From contig JAEPMJ010000003.1 of NCBI GenBank assembly GCA_017644005.1, positions 124,001 to 188,000 on the forward strand: a stretch of 64,000 nucleotides of DNA, read 5' to 3'. Within the stretch, counting starts at the first letter, position 1, and every line of letters begins with the position of its first letter. The notes beneath the pieces were generated by a model. The model was not told where the DNA came from. It ran no database searches and saw only the letters and a list, made by a program, of their open reading frames with translations. The DNA is from Rhizobiaceae bacterium. Lineage in GTDB: Bacteria; Pseudomonadota; Alphaproteobacteria; Rhizobiales; Rhizobiaceae. A program made the translations under genes and the position numbers. Of the stretch, positions 8,943 through 21,659 are shown piece after piece.

Positions 8943-9165
8943 GCCCCGCGCTCTTTGCGAAGAGCGGCGGGGCGTTGGAGGTTCCGTACCTCTTGCCGGA
9001 ACATATTCCGGCTCTTTTCGGATGCGTCTCGGTTTCCGGCATCTGCCGGCCCGATGATCCGACTATAAGTCTCTACGATGTAGGATGATTTTTACGGTCC
9101 GGGACACATGCCCGGTCTTCAGGCGGGCCTGACCTGGAACCGCGGCTCCGCTCGGGGGCGGAGCC
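8943..9165 (-). ncRNA. Candidate structured RNA or stem-loop array upstream of ssb
   Basis: Seven short stem-loops follow each other: 8943-8973 (13 bp arms, one bulge), 8978-8992, 8995-9012 (GCCGGAA/TTCCGGC), 9036-9049, 9073-9083, 9099-9115, and 9119-9132, with an eighth at 9144-9165 (GGCTCCGC/GCGGAGCC). Read on the minus strand, the series ends in the strongest GC hairpin followed by TTT, like a weak intrinsic terminator, just before the ssb LexA box. This layout would fit a small RNA transcribed toward ssb. No known RNA family was recognised, no promoter was identified, and GC-rich DNA yields short hairpins by chance. Treat as a hypothesis. Confidence 0.3.
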
Positions 9166-9270
9166 GGCAAAGACTATCCGGCGGATTCATGCCTCGTCTC
9201 CCTTCAACGCCAGTTTCCTGTGCGCCGCAGTTACGCCTTCGGAGACCAGCCCGACACACCGGGCCATTCC

Positions 9271-9381
9271 ATGCGTCTTGCAGCGACCACCGAAGTGTGC
9301 GCCCGCGTCACGGCCGCGTCAACCGTTCTGGCCGGTCTGACGGAAAATGTGATCAGCCTTCACCGGGGCCGCCGATACTGA
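9271..9381 (+). CDS. Possible 36-aa small protein in the uvrA leader
   Basis: The reading frame MRLAATTEV...LHRGRRY has a protein-like composition and ends 20 bp before the uvrA LexA box. It lacks a recognisable ribosome-binding site and has no family I know. The frame stays open upstream to a stop near 9130, so a longer version with a GTG start is also possible. Weak candidate only. Confidence 0.2.
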   Translation: MRLAATTEVCARVTAASTVLAGLTENVISLHRGRRY

Positions 9382-9401
9382 CACAATGATGTCAGGATGC
9401 C

Positions 9402-9416
9402 GTTCATTTTTTGTTC
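9402..9416. promoter_or_regulatory. LexA (SOS) box upstream of uvrA
   Basis: GTTCATTTTTTGTTC matches GTTC-N7-GTTC exactly. It is 168 bp upstream of the uvrA start and about 500 bp from the ssb box, so each of the two divergent genes appears to have its own operator. Confidence 0.8.
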
Positions 9417-9583
9417 TTTTGACTTGCCCGCGCGCGTAAAAAGCTGGAAAACCCGAAATGTGTATCTGCCCGGGCCGTGCTCGACACCGCGCCGGGAAAT
9501 CCTACATGACATCCGTCCGACCCAGCCAGGCGCGGCGGCGTTCGGGGCAGCGAACAGCATGAACAAGGCGGCGTAAGCTCAAC

Positions 9584-12505
<2,922 letters not shown>

Positions 12506-12543
12506 GCCAAGGTAATACATCAAGAACAACCGCTCCGTGCAAA

Positions 12544-13539
12544 TCAAATACTTTGGGTCTTAATCCAGTCCACGAAATGGTCGAGATCGTGCGCCCAAAC
12601 AAGAAAGAGACCCGCCTCCTGGGCGGATTTGAGGTCAGCAACCTTGAATACGCCCGAGAGTAAGGCGACGCTGATTACGTTTTTCCCGGCTTCGGTCGCG
12701 TACTTGATCGCTTTCGCCGCTGTATCGTTCAAAAGGCGCTTGGTGCTGTTGAGTCCTGAGCTCGAATCCTTCGCCTCCAAGGCGATCATCTTGCCACTCG
12801 GCAGCGCGATAAAAAGATCAACCTTCCGGCCGTAAACGACGCATTCTCCATAAAAATGCGGGTAAACGGGATGGTGGCTTGGCTGCGTGACGCGGCCGCG
12901 TGGCGGGAAAGCTGGCAACGGCACTTCTCCATCCTTCAGCTTCTTCTTCCCACCTTTGATTTTAATGAATCCAAGGTCTTTGAGACGGGTTTCCAGGCGT
13001 TGTTCAACGACCCTCCCGTGGCCGCGTCGTTCGGTTTGGAGCGACTGCGCGGCATGCATCGTTGCCGTGGCTGCAAGCGCCGTGCGGACTTCGCGGCCGG
13101 TAGGCTCCCTACGATCTGCCACCCAGGGAAATCGAAATGGATCAGCAAGCTTGCAGATAAGCTTGAGCAGGGCGACAGGAACGTCGTCCTTAGTTTTGAT
13201 ATCCGTTTTGTTCAGGCCCCGCACGCTACGGGTGACCAAAACGCCGAGGTCATCTTCTGACACAGGTGGTCCGGTAACGTATCGCAACGCATCGAACATC
13301 TCAGCATCAAGCAATATGGCTCGGACCGTCACAGGATCGGGGTTTTCGGGATCGACGCCCGTGAGCGTCTTGAACAGGCGCACCAACGCCTGTCGACGCG
13401 TGCTAACGTGCGCGAGATATTTTCCGCCAGGCTCTGCCAGCCGACGTTCTACGAATTCTTCAAGCGCCTTCTGCGCTTCGGCTTCAAGTTGCGCATCTGT
13501 CCAGATGGTAGGCGTGGCGCTGACATTCGGAATCGTCAT
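12544..13539 (-). CDS. Type II restriction endonuclease, XamI-like
   Basis: A 331-aa protein resembling the XamI family of type II restriction enzymes, which cut unmodified DNA; XamI and its isoschizomer SalI recognise GTCGAC. A PD-(D/E)xK-type catalytic arrangement is visible as Asp241 in 'GRKVDLFIALPSG' and Glu255-x-Lys257 in 'IALEAKDSS'. Its start overlaps the stop of the methyltransferase gene by 4 bp, so the modification enzyme is made first and the two are coupled. Codon use is less GC-biased than in flanking uvrA, consistent with transfer. The family call comes from recollection of the sequence pattern and partner; target specificity is inference. Confidence 0.75.
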   Translation of the reverse strand: MTIPNVSATPTIWTDAQLEAEAQKALEEFVERRLAEPGGKYLAHVSTRRQALVRLFKTLTGVDPENPDPVTVRAILLDAEMFDALRYVTGPPVSEDDLGVLVTRSVRGLNKTDIKTKDDVPVALLKLICKLADPFRFPWVADRREPTGREVRTALAATATMHAAQSLQTERRGHGRVVEQRLETRLKDLGFIKIKGGKKKLKDGEVPLPAFPPRGRVTQPSHHPVYPHFYGECVVYGRKVDLFIALPSGKMIALEAKDSSSGLNSTKRLLNDTAAKAIKYATEAGKNVISVALLSGVFKVADLKSAQEAGLFLVWAHDLDHFVDWIKTQSI

Positions 13540-15125
13540 GCCGAGGCACCAAGCAGCGAAATGTCGGGAATATGCAGCCGAGACACCTCCCCCGGTTCAA
13601 ACTTCACCAGCCCGCCGGCGTAGGTTCGGCCACTCATGACGCTAGCCGTCGCGTTCAAGTGCCTTGCTATTTCATCTAGGGCGATTTGTGACAGCGGCTG
13701 CACGGGATAAAGCCCATGCGCGATATTCAAATGGCGCGCGCCTGCACGGTTGTGCACAAATGCCGGCGCGCGGCGAGCCATGTAAGTGCAAAGAATCGGA
13801 GCAGGCTCTCTAAGCCCAACCGTCCACCAAGCGCGCCGATGAGTGGCAATGAATCCCTTGTCTGCCTTCATCGTGCGCGCCCACTCTAGAAAGGCCTGCA
13901 CAGCTTTTTTCTCGACCGACGTCAGCTCGTCGAGGTCAACGGGCAGGTCAATCACCTTCCTGAGAGGCGTCGTATCGTCCAACGCCTCACCTGCGCTCAG
14001 CAGATCACGGGCTTTTGTAACCGTTGAATGTAGGAACCGGTTCGGTAGGTCGCGCGCTTTTTCTCCTGCAATCCAGACGGCATTGCACCCTGTCACCTGT
14101 CCGCGATGCACTTTGAACAATTCGCCAAGCTCGACCTCACCTTCCCGACGTTCCGGCGCAGCCTGTCGTACAAATATTGACCATCGCGGCGCAGCCTCGA
14201 TCTCGGGCCACTCGATTGCGCGGCCGCCGCTGAGTGGCGCAAGGTCATCAAGAGATTCCACCGTGCGTACCGTAAATTGCGGCGGCCGATTGCCAACCCG
14301 AAAACAGGTAATGACACCAGTGGTCAAAGCACCAGTGAATAGTCGCACCTTCGGATCGATGAGGTGCAATGCTGCTCCGCCGAGACCATCCGCGAGCATC
14401 TCTCGCAGTACGGATCCGTAGTTGACATCCATCCACTCGGCCGCGGTGATGAAGGTGCCAAAGTCTCCGGGTCGAGCCAACTCACGGGTCTTCAAGAAAA
14501 AATGTAGATGGAGACCGGCCAGTTTGCTCGCCTTGAACCCATACGAAGCCGCGCCCTTGGCAAACCAGTTTTTCCAGTTCTGCGGAATCTCATGGTGCCG
14601 GACATAAGGCGGATTTCCGACGAAAAGCGTAGAGCCGGGTATTCGCGGCAGTTTGATAGCGCGATAATCTTTCACAAATACCGTAAGTCTGTGAGCAAAA
14701 CCCAGAACATATGCATTTGCTCTCAGTATCAACGCAGCAAGCGGGTCGATCTCAATTGCTACTAAACGAGCATCAGGAAAACGGTTCGCCGCAGCAGATA
14801 GATAGCGTCCGGAGCCGGCGCCGGGATCAACAATCCGGGTGGGCCGAATTGCTTGCTCATCCGCCCAGGCAATCATGGCGTCGATCACCGTCTTTGGCGT
14901 GTAAGTTGCACCATACAACCGACGAACCTGGGGAGACCGCAGTTGGCAGAATATCTCCCCGAGTGGATCGTCACCCGCACCAATAAGACCTTTTGTGACC
15001 GCAAGCACACGCGCTGGCGGTTTTGGCGCATCTACCGAGAGCAACTGCTCCTCAGGCGACAAATCACGGTCATGGCCAATAAGCGCTAGCGCCAGGCCTG
15101 CAAGGCTGCTCTCATTATGAATCAT
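13536..15125 (-). CDS. DNA N6-adenine methyltransferase of a XamI/SalI-like R-M system
   Basis: A 529-aa SAM-dependent DNA methyltransferase. The substrate-binding motif 'YGATYTPKTVIDAMIAWA' (motif X), SAM motif 'IVDPGAGSGRYLSAAA' (around residues 98-112) and catalytic 'LFVGNPPYVRHH' (NPPY at about 171) occur in the order X-I-IV typical of gamma-class adenine methyltransferases; the C-terminal half should hold target recognition. It would protect host DNA from the adjacent endonuclease. I chose the ATG at 15125 over the track's TTG at 15179. The gene precedes and overlaps the endonuclease. No separate controller (C) protein gene is seen. Confidence 0.85.
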   Translation of the reverse strand: MIHNESSLAGLALALIGHDRDLSPEEQLLSVDAPKPPARVLAVTKGLIGAGDDPLGEIFCQLRSPQVRRLYGATYTPKTVIDAMIAWADEQAIRPTRIVDPGAGSGRYLSAAANRFPDARLVAIEIDPLAALILRANAYVLGFAHRLTVFVKDYRAIKLPRIPGSTLFVGNPPYVRHHEIPQNWKNWFAKGAASYGFKASKLAGLHLHFFLKTRELARPGDFGTFITAAEWMDVNYGSVLREMLADGLGGAALHLIDPKVRLFTGALTTGVITCFRVGNRPPQFTVRTVESLDDLAPLSGGRAIEWPEIEAAPRWSIFVRQAAPERREGEVELGELFKVHRGQVTGCNAVWIAGEKARDLPNRFLHSTVTKARDLLSAGEALDDTTPLRKVIDLPVDLDELTSVEKKAVQAFLEWARTMKADKGFIATHRRAWWTVGLREPAPILCTYMARRAPAFVHNRAGARHLNIAHGLYPVQPLSQIALDEIARHLNATASVMSGRTYAGGLVKFEPGEVSRLHIPDISLLGASA

Positions 15126-15368
15126 CGTTTCAGCCCTGACTGATGGCGAGGATGATCGAGATTTCGACGGAAATGTCAAGTAATGTTCTCTTTACGTTCC
15201 ATCCACCGGAATCGTGGACCAACATGCTTCGGCAATGGTCATCGCTGCTCAAAGTTCTCTACGAATCGCGCATCGTATCGAACAGTCGCGTTCAAATCAC
15301 CTTCGCCGTCGAACCTCGATCCCTTGGTCATCCGTCACTAGCGCCGACACGGTTTTCACCGGCCAATC

Positions 15369-15425
15369 TATCCCCGCCCATCTAACCTCGCTTACAATCG
15401 CGTGTCCTGTTAGGAGGTGGCGATG
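15369..15425 (+). repeat. Leader repeat copy A
   Basis: Copy A runs from TATCCCCGCCC through CTTACAATC to the strong Shine-Dalgarno and start TTAGGAGGTGGCGATG. It shares CTTACAATC and GGAGGTGGCGATG exactly with copy B, and about 17 of the first 22 bases. It looks like a duplicated promoter/leader with its start codon. Confidence 0.65.
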
Positions 15426-15515
15426 GACGTCAGCATCAGCAATGTCAATGTTAGTCCCTCAGGATGCCGGGCGCGGGCAATTGCACTTACCGGGAGATTG
15501 CCTTCGGAGGGGTAG
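15423..15515 (+). CDS. Mini-ORF, 30 aa, function unknown
   Basis: A 30-codon frame (MDVSISNVNVSPSGC...) starts at the ATG of leader repeat A behind TTAGGAGGTGGCG, one of the best ribosome-binding sites in the window. Its TAG stop directly abuts the ATG of the next ORF (TAGATG). The product is too short for family assignment and could be a leader peptide for the 57-aa protein. Confidence 0.4.
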   Translation: MDVSISNVNVSPSGCRARAIALTGRLPSEG

Positions 15516-15689
15516 ATGCACTTTTTGATAGCTCTGGCCGGGATAGGAATGATCGCCTATGGCTACGGGTGGTCAGCGGCGTATTTGGGAACCCCCGAGT
15601 CCTTCGAGCGGAGCCTTTTGGGTGACCTGCGGATGATTCTGTTGGCACTTGTGGGAATCAGTTTCCGGTTGCGCAAACCCAAGGAGTGA
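15516..15689 (+). CDS. Small membrane protein, 57 aa, function unknown
   Basis: This ORF is below the track's length cutoff. The ATG at 15516 follows CGGAGGGGTAG and begins immediately after the stop of the 30-aa mini-ORF. The product (MHFLIALAGIGMIAYGYGWS...RLRKPKE) has two hydrophobic segments, around residues 1-24 and 38-50, separated by a charged loop 'TPESFERSLLGDLRM', and ends in a basic tail: a plausible two-helix membrane protein with cytoplasmic C-terminus. No family is recognised. The base composition is lower in GC than the flanks. Confidence 0.55.
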   Translation: MHFLIALAGIGMIAYGYGWSAAYLGTPESFERSLLGDLRMILLALVGISFRLRKPKE

Positions 15690-15778
15690 GCACCCAAGCC
15701 GTGAACAATAAGGCGGGTTTCAATGAGCCGTCGATTGACGTCCATCCGAACCGCCACGCGCCGATAGCGCAATAAACT

Positions 15779-15837
15779 TATCCCCACCCCTCCACCCTCC
15801 CTTACAATCCCGCCGCCCAGATACGGAGGTGGCGATG
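15779..15837 (+). repeat. Leader repeat copy B
   Basis: Copy B runs from TATCCCCACCCC through CTTACAATC to ACGGAGGTGGCGATG, 410 bp downstream of copy A and in the same orientation. The 13-bp block GGAGGTGGCGATG and the 9-bp block CTTACAATC are identical in both; the spacing between them is 13 bp in A and 15 bp in B. Confidence 0.65.
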
Positions 15838-15969
15838 ATGCCTGCGATCGAGCGACACCGCACCGCGCTGAAGCGCGTAAAGCAGCGCTCGCAGCATTGG
15901 CCGGCTTCGCCGGCGCAGCCGCCTTCACCTCCCCCTTGTGGGACGGGCGGGGCTAGCGGCTCGGCCTGA
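15835..15969 (+). CDS. Possible 44-aa basic mini-ORF or gene remnant
   Basis: A frame starting with two ATG codons at leader repeat B (MMPAIERHRTALKRVKQRSQ...) has a strong ribosome-binding site but turns into a low-complexity Pro/Ser/Gly tail over GC-rich sequence. It may be the 5' remnant of a gene whose remainder was replaced; I would not rely on the product. Confidence 0.25.
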   Translation: MMPAIERHRTALKRVKQRSQHWPASPAQPPSPPPCGTGGASGSA

Positions 15970-15994
15970 AAGGGGCGCGAACAGATTGTCAGCA

Positions 15995-16028
15995 GCCGGC
16001 ACGATCCGGGTGGACAAGCCGTGCCGGC
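15995..16028. other. Stem-loop in the DUF72 leader
   Basis: GCCGGCACG and CGTGCCGGC pair perfectly over 9 bp around a 16-base loop, 38 bp before the DUF72 start codon. It has no T-tract. It may be a protein-binding site or a leader structure. Confidence 0.4.
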
Positions 16029-16066
16029 CCGCGCATCTTCGCGACCGGCCAACGAGGAGCAAGACG

Positions 16067-16870
16067 ATGCAATCTGGAACCATCCGCGCCGGCATCGGCG
16101 GCTGGACCTTCGAGCCGTGGGAAGGCACCTTTTACCCCGACAAATGGCCGAAGAAGCGGCACCTCGAATACGCGTCGTCGAAGCTCGCGACGATCGAGGT
16201 CAACGGCACCTACTATTCCGGCTTCAAGCCCGCGACCTACGCGAAATGGGCGGCCGAGACGCCGGACGGTTTCGTTTTCGCCATCAAGGGCAACCGCTTC
16301 GTCACCAACCGCAAGGTGCTGGCCGAGGCCGGCGGGTCGATGGAAAAATTCTTCGCCCAGGGGCTGGAGGAACTCGGCCCCAAGCTCGGGCCGATCGTGT
16401 GGCAGTTCGCGCCGACGAAGAAGTTCGACGCCGAGGATTTCGAGGGGTTTCTGAAGCTGCTGCCCGAAACCCATGCCGGGCTGACGCTGCGCCACGCGCT
16501 GGAGGTGCGCAACCCGACATTCGCCGATCCGGAATTCTTCGCGCTGGCGCGCAGATATGGCTGCGCGATCTGCTACGCGCATCACAAGAAATACCCCGAA
16601 TTCGCCGACGTCACGGCAGACTTCGTTTATGCGCGGCTGCAGCGCGGCAAGGACGAGATACCGACGGCCTATTCGCCCGGCGACCTCGACGGCTGGGCCA
16701 AGCGCGCCAAACTGTGGGCCGACGGCGGCCAGCCGGACGATCTGCCGCTCGCCGATCCGGCCGCTGCGGTTGAGAAGCGGCCGCGCGACGTGTTTCTCTA
16801 CATCATCCATGAGGGCAAGGTGCGCGCGCCGCAGGGCGCCATGGCGCTGCAGGAAAGGGTGGACGGCTAG
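16067..16870 (+). CDS. DUF72 domain protein (YecE-like)
   Basis: A 267-aa protein of the DUF72/YecE family, which adopts a TIM-barrel fold and has no firmly assigned activity. Typical features are the N-terminal 'RAGIGGWTFEPWEGTFYPDK', the 'TIEVNGTYYSGFKPATYAKW' segment and the C-terminal 'RDVFLYIIHEGK'. The track's start at 15938 is upstream of any ribosome-binding site; I chose the ATG at 16067, which follows GAGGAGCAAGACG. Its TAG stop shares its final G with a long palindromic repeat that may end transcription before the convergent nnr gene. Confidence 0.9.
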   Translation: MQSGTIRAGIGGWTFEPWEGTFYPDKWPKKRHLEYASSKLATIEVNGTYYSGFKPATYAKWAAETPDGFVFAIKGNRFVTNRKVLAEAGGSMEKFFAQGLEELGPKLGPIVWQFAPTKKFDAEDFEGFLKLLPETHAGLTLRHALEVRNPTFADPEFFALARRYGCAICYAHHKKYPEFADVTADFVYARLQRGKDEIPTAYSPGDLDGWAKRAKLWADGGQPDDLPLADPAAAVEKRPRDVFLYIIHEGKVRAPQGAMALQERVDG

Positions 16871-16922
16871 AGCATGATCTTTTCCGAAAAGCGGGCACCG
16901 GTTTTCGGAAAAGATCATGCTC
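16870..16922. repeat. Rhizobial-type repetitive palindrome, perfect 21-bp arms
   Basis: GAGCATGATCTTTTCCGAAAA and its exact reverse complement flank an 11-base loop. Palindromes built on GAGCATGATC...GATCATGCTC are abundant between genes in Mesorhizobium-like genomes (recollection). Only this one copy is seen here. Lying between the convergent DUF72 and nnr genes, it could act as a bidirectional transcription stop. Confidence 0.8.
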
Positions 16923-16944
16923 AAACAAAGAGACAGATCAAGAT

Positions 16945-19052
<2,108 letters not shown>

Positions 19053-19106
19053 CCGGTTTGCAGCCGGCATTTTCAGACATCCAACGTCATACAGGGATAA
19101 CAGGAC

Positions 19107-20516
19107 ATGACGACATCAAACGACATCATGAAGCAGATCAAGGACAACGACGTGAAATTCGTCGATCTGCGCTTCACCGACCCCAAGGGCAAAATGCAGC
19201 ACGTCACCATGGATTCCGCCGTGGTCGATGAAGACATGTTTGTCGATGGCGTCATGTTCGACGGCTCCTCGATCGCCGGCTGGAAGGCGATCAACGAGTC
19301 CGACATGGTGCTGATGCCAGACACCACCTCCACGCATATGGACCCATTCTTCGCCCAGTCGACCATGGTAGTGGTGTGCGACATTCTCGATCCGGTTTCG
19401 GGCGAGAGCTACAATCGCGACCCCCGCGGCACCGCAAAGAAGGCCGAGGCACAGATTGCCGCCGATGGTTTCGGCGACACCGCCTATTTCGGTCCCGAAG
19501 CCGAGTTCTTCGTGTTCGATGACGTGAAGTACAAGGCCGACCCGTACAACACCGGCTTCAAGCTGGATTCGACCGAACTGCCATCCAACGACGATACCGA
19601 CTACGAGACCGGTAATCTCGGCCATCGCCCCCGCGTCAAGGGTGGCTACTTCCCGGTTCCGCCGATCGATTCGGCACAGGACATGCGCTCCGAGATGCTG
19701 ACCGTCATGGCCGAGATGGGCGTGTCGACAGAGAAGCACCACCACGAGGTGGGCGCTGCCCAGCACGAGCTCGGCGTGAAGTTCAACACGCTGACCCGCA
19801 GCGCCGACGAACTGCAGATCTATAAATACGTCATCCACCAGGTCGCCAACGCCTATGGAAAGACGGCGACCTTCATGCCGAAGCCGATCTATGGCGACAA
19901 CGGCTCAGGCATGCATGTTCACCAGTCGATCTGGAAAGACGGCAAGCCGACCTTTGCCGGCAATGAATATGCCGGCCTGTCGGAGAACTGCCTGTTCTAC
20001 ATCGGCGGCATCATCAAGCACGCCAAAGCGCTCAACGCATTCACCAACCCGTCGACCAACTCCTACAAGCGTCTGGTACCGGGCTTCGAGGCACCGGTGC
20101 TTCTCGCATATTCGGCTCGCAACCGCTCCGCGTCGTGCCGTATTCCGTTCGGCTCCTCACCGAAGTCGAAGCGCGTTGAAATCCGCTTCCCTGACCCGAC
20201 CGCCAATCCGTACCTTGCTTTCTCGGCAATGCTGATGGCCGGTCTCGACGGCATCCGTAACAAGATCCACCCGGGCCAGGCCATGGACAAGGACCTTTAC
20301 GACCTGCCGCCGCGCGAACTGAAGAAGGTTCCGACCGTGTGCTCCAGCCTGCGCGAAGCGATGATGAGCCTCGACAAGGACCGCGGCTTCCTCAAAGCCG
20401 GCGGCGTCTTCGACGACGACCAGATCGACGCCTATATCGAGCTCAAGATGGAAGAGGTGCTTCGCTACGAAATGACGCCGCACCCGGTCGAGTTCGACAT
20501 GTACTACTCGGTCTGA
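19107..20516 (+). CDS. glnA: Glutamine synthetase type I
   Basis: GlnA makes glutamine from glutamate, ammonia and ATP; it is the main ammonia-assimilating enzyme and forms a dodecamer. The 469-aa length is normal for GSI-beta. Visible motifs include '[17 protein letters not shown]' near residue 51, the metal-site segment '[15 protein letters not shown]', '[11 protein letters not shown]' of the ATP site, and the adenylylation site Tyr398 in '[13 protein letters not shown]', so activity should be controlled by GlnE. It is cotranscribed with glnB, and a strong terminator follows. Confidence 0.98.
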   Translation: MTTSNDIMKQIKDNDVKFVDLRFTDPKGKMQHVTMDSAVVDEDMFVDGVMFDGSSIAGWKAINESDMVLMPDTTSTHMDPFFAQSTMVVVCDILDPVSGESYNRDPRGTAKKAEAQIAADGFGDTAYFGPEAEFFVFDDVKYKADPYNTGFKLDSTELPSNDDTDYETGNLGHRPRVKGGYFPVPPIDSAQDMRSEMLTVMAEMGVSTEKHHHEVGAAQHELGVKFNTLTRSADELQIYKYVIHQVANAYGKTATFMPKPIYGDNGSGMHVHQSIWKDGKPTFAGNEYAGLSENCLFYIGGIIKHAKALNAFTNPSTNSYKRLVPGFEAPVLLAYSARNRSASCRIPFGSSPKSKRVEIRFPDPTANPYLAFSAMLMAGLDGIRNKIHPGQAMDKDLYDLPPRELKKVPTVCSSLREAMMSLDKDRGFLKAGGVFDDDQIDAYIELKMEEVLRYEMTPHPVEFDMYYSV

Positions 20517-20540
20517 TCGACTGATACGATGAACAAGGGA

Positions 20541-20567
20541 AACCCCGGCCGCAGCGCCGGGGTTTTT
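20541..20567 (+). terminator. Rho-independent terminator after glnA
   Basis: AACCCCGGC and GCCGGGGTT pair over 9 bp around a 6-base loop and are followed by TTTTT. It ends the glnBA operon and separates it from the convergent hypothetical gene. Confidence 0.9.
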
Positions 20568-20573
20568 CGTTTC

Positions 20574-21224
20574 TCAGTTGGGTACGCCGTTCAACTCGGC
20601 CTGGATCGCCTCGACGTCGAGGCGTTTTCGAAGCGTACGGATAACCTCGTGCCAGGCAAAGCGGACCGAGTTGCGGATGATCTCGACGTCGTATTTCTTG
20701 AGCTCCTCGGCGATCGGCGCCCAGCGCACCAGCGCCTTGGGACTGGTCGTGAATGCGTCGGCGCCTGCTGCGACGTTGTCCCAGTTCACTTTCGTCAGCC
20801 GCTCGGCAAATGACGTATTCCACATAGCCACGTCCCCCTCGCCCGAAGCCTGCGACGCATATTCGGCTATGCCATCATTGTAGACGGACCTGGCGAGGCG
20901 GTCGCGCACACCGTCTTCCATACCCGGTGTCGCCTTCGCGACCGCATGAACGGCGAGGTCGGAAAGACATGCTGCGAACACGTGCATCTTGGCGATGTTC
21001 AGCGACTGAATAAAGCGGTCGTTCTCAAACATCGCTGGGTAGCGCGTACCCATGCGCGTCTTCACGTAGCCGTAGAGTTTGTGCTGCGCAACAAACGCCG
21101 AGCGGGAGACCACAAACCGCGTCAGTTCGGAGACTGAGTCGATCGGCTCATTGTCACGGGTTGCAGTAAAACGCGCGGCGAAGTCTTTGAGAATGCCGGA
21201 ACTGCGATGCCAGAAACCCATCAT
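20574..21224 (-). CDS. Conserved-looking hypothetical protein, 216 aa
   Basis: I do not recognise this protein. It is soluble and probably largely helical, with no signal peptide, no transmembrane segment and no obvious catalytic motif. It begins 'MMGFWHRSSGILKDFAARF', includes a central 'YGYVKTRMGTRYPAMFENDRF' stretch, and ends 'AIQAELNGVPN'. Codon use fits its neighbours, so it is unlikely to be recent foreign DNA. The ATG at 21224 follows GGGGAGAA at a slightly long spacing. It is divergent from the DUF4212/symporter operon across 162 bp, so a shared regulatory region and a link to that transporter are possible. Confidence 0.75.
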   Translation of the reverse strand: MMGFWHRSSGILKDFAARFTATRDNEPIDSVSELTRFVVSRSAFVAQHKLYGYVKTRMGTRYPAMFENDRFIQSLNIAKMHVFAACLSDLAVHAVAKATPGMEDGVRDRLARSVYNDGIAEYASQASGEGDVAMWNTSFAERLTKVNWDNVAAGADAFTTSPKALVRWAPIAEELKKYDVEIIRNSVRFAWHEVIRTLRKRLDVEAIQAELNGVPN

Positions 21225-21386
21225 CTGTACCGGTTCTCCCCGCTTTTCCGAGCTAATACCAATGTCTCAGTTACTATTGCAACTGTCCTGCATCATGCTT
21301 GATCATCCTCTGGCGGATGATTCGCCGGAGTGACTGGGAATGGCGGCACCTGGTCGCTGCCATGCATCTTAGGGGAGGAGGACGTT

Positions 21387-21647
21387 ATGTCCGCTGATGC
21401 AGATGCTAGACAACGCCATTGGACGAAAACCAGGAACCTGACGGTTCTGGTTCTCATTCTCTGGTTCATATTTTCGATAATCGTACCCTGGTTCGCGAAG
21501 GATCTGAACGGAGCTACATTCCTCGGCTTTCCGCTCGGTTTCTACATGATTGCCCAGGGCTCGCTCATCGTTTTCGTGCTGCTGATCTTTTTTCAGAACT
21601 GGCGGCAGGACGCGATCGATGACGAGTTCGGTTTCGGTGACGAATAG
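21387..21647 (+). CDS. DUF4212 small subunit of a sodium:solute symporter
   Basis: An 86-aa membrane protein with two hydrophobic helices (around 'LTVLVLILWFIFSIIVPWF' and 'GFYMIAQGSLIVFVLLIFF') and the family's conserved end 'NWRQDAIDDEFGF'. DUF4212 proteins are encoded immediately before SSS permeases of the VC_2705 type and are thought to be their small subunit. The start at 21387 follows AGGGGAGGAGGACGTT, far better than the track's 21330. The gap to the permease gene is 12 bp, so they form one operon. Confidence 0.9.
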   Translation: MSADADARQRHWTKTRNLTVLVLILWFIFSIIVPWFAKDLNGATFLGFPLGFYMIAQGSLIVFVLLIFFQNWRQDAIDDEFGFGDE

Positions 21648-21659
21648 GAGGGCCGAACC

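Larger units (their letters stand above)
8788..9583. other. Long ssb-uvrA divergent intergenic region
   Basis: This 796-bp stretch between the divergent ssb and uvrA genes has no convincing large ORF. It holds two LexA boxes, one near each gene, a run of about seven small stem-loops between 8943 and 9165, and one weak 36-aa ORF (9271-9381). The remaining sequence shows no feature that I can name. Confidence 0.7.
15126..16066. other. 941-bp accessory spacer with mini-ORFs and a duplicated leader
   Basis: Between the methyltransferase and the DUF72 gene there is no gene above 60 codons that I trust. The region holds two copies of a 57-59 bp leader-like repeat, three tiny ORFs, each behind a strong ribosome-binding site, and a stem-loop just before the DUF72 gene. 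The first 240 bp (15126-15368) contain nothing else I can identify. Confidence 0.6.

Noticed and set aside
9108-9389. 93-aa ORF in the ssb-uvrA spacer
   Set aside because: Arg/Ser/Pro-rich, no ribosome-binding site, and overlaps the stem-loop region; another frame gives the more protein-like 36-aa ORF.
15143-15385. 80-aa plus-strand ORF divergent from the methyltransferase, considered as a controller protein gene
   Set aside because: No helix-turn-helix, no ribosome-binding site, and no recognisable family.
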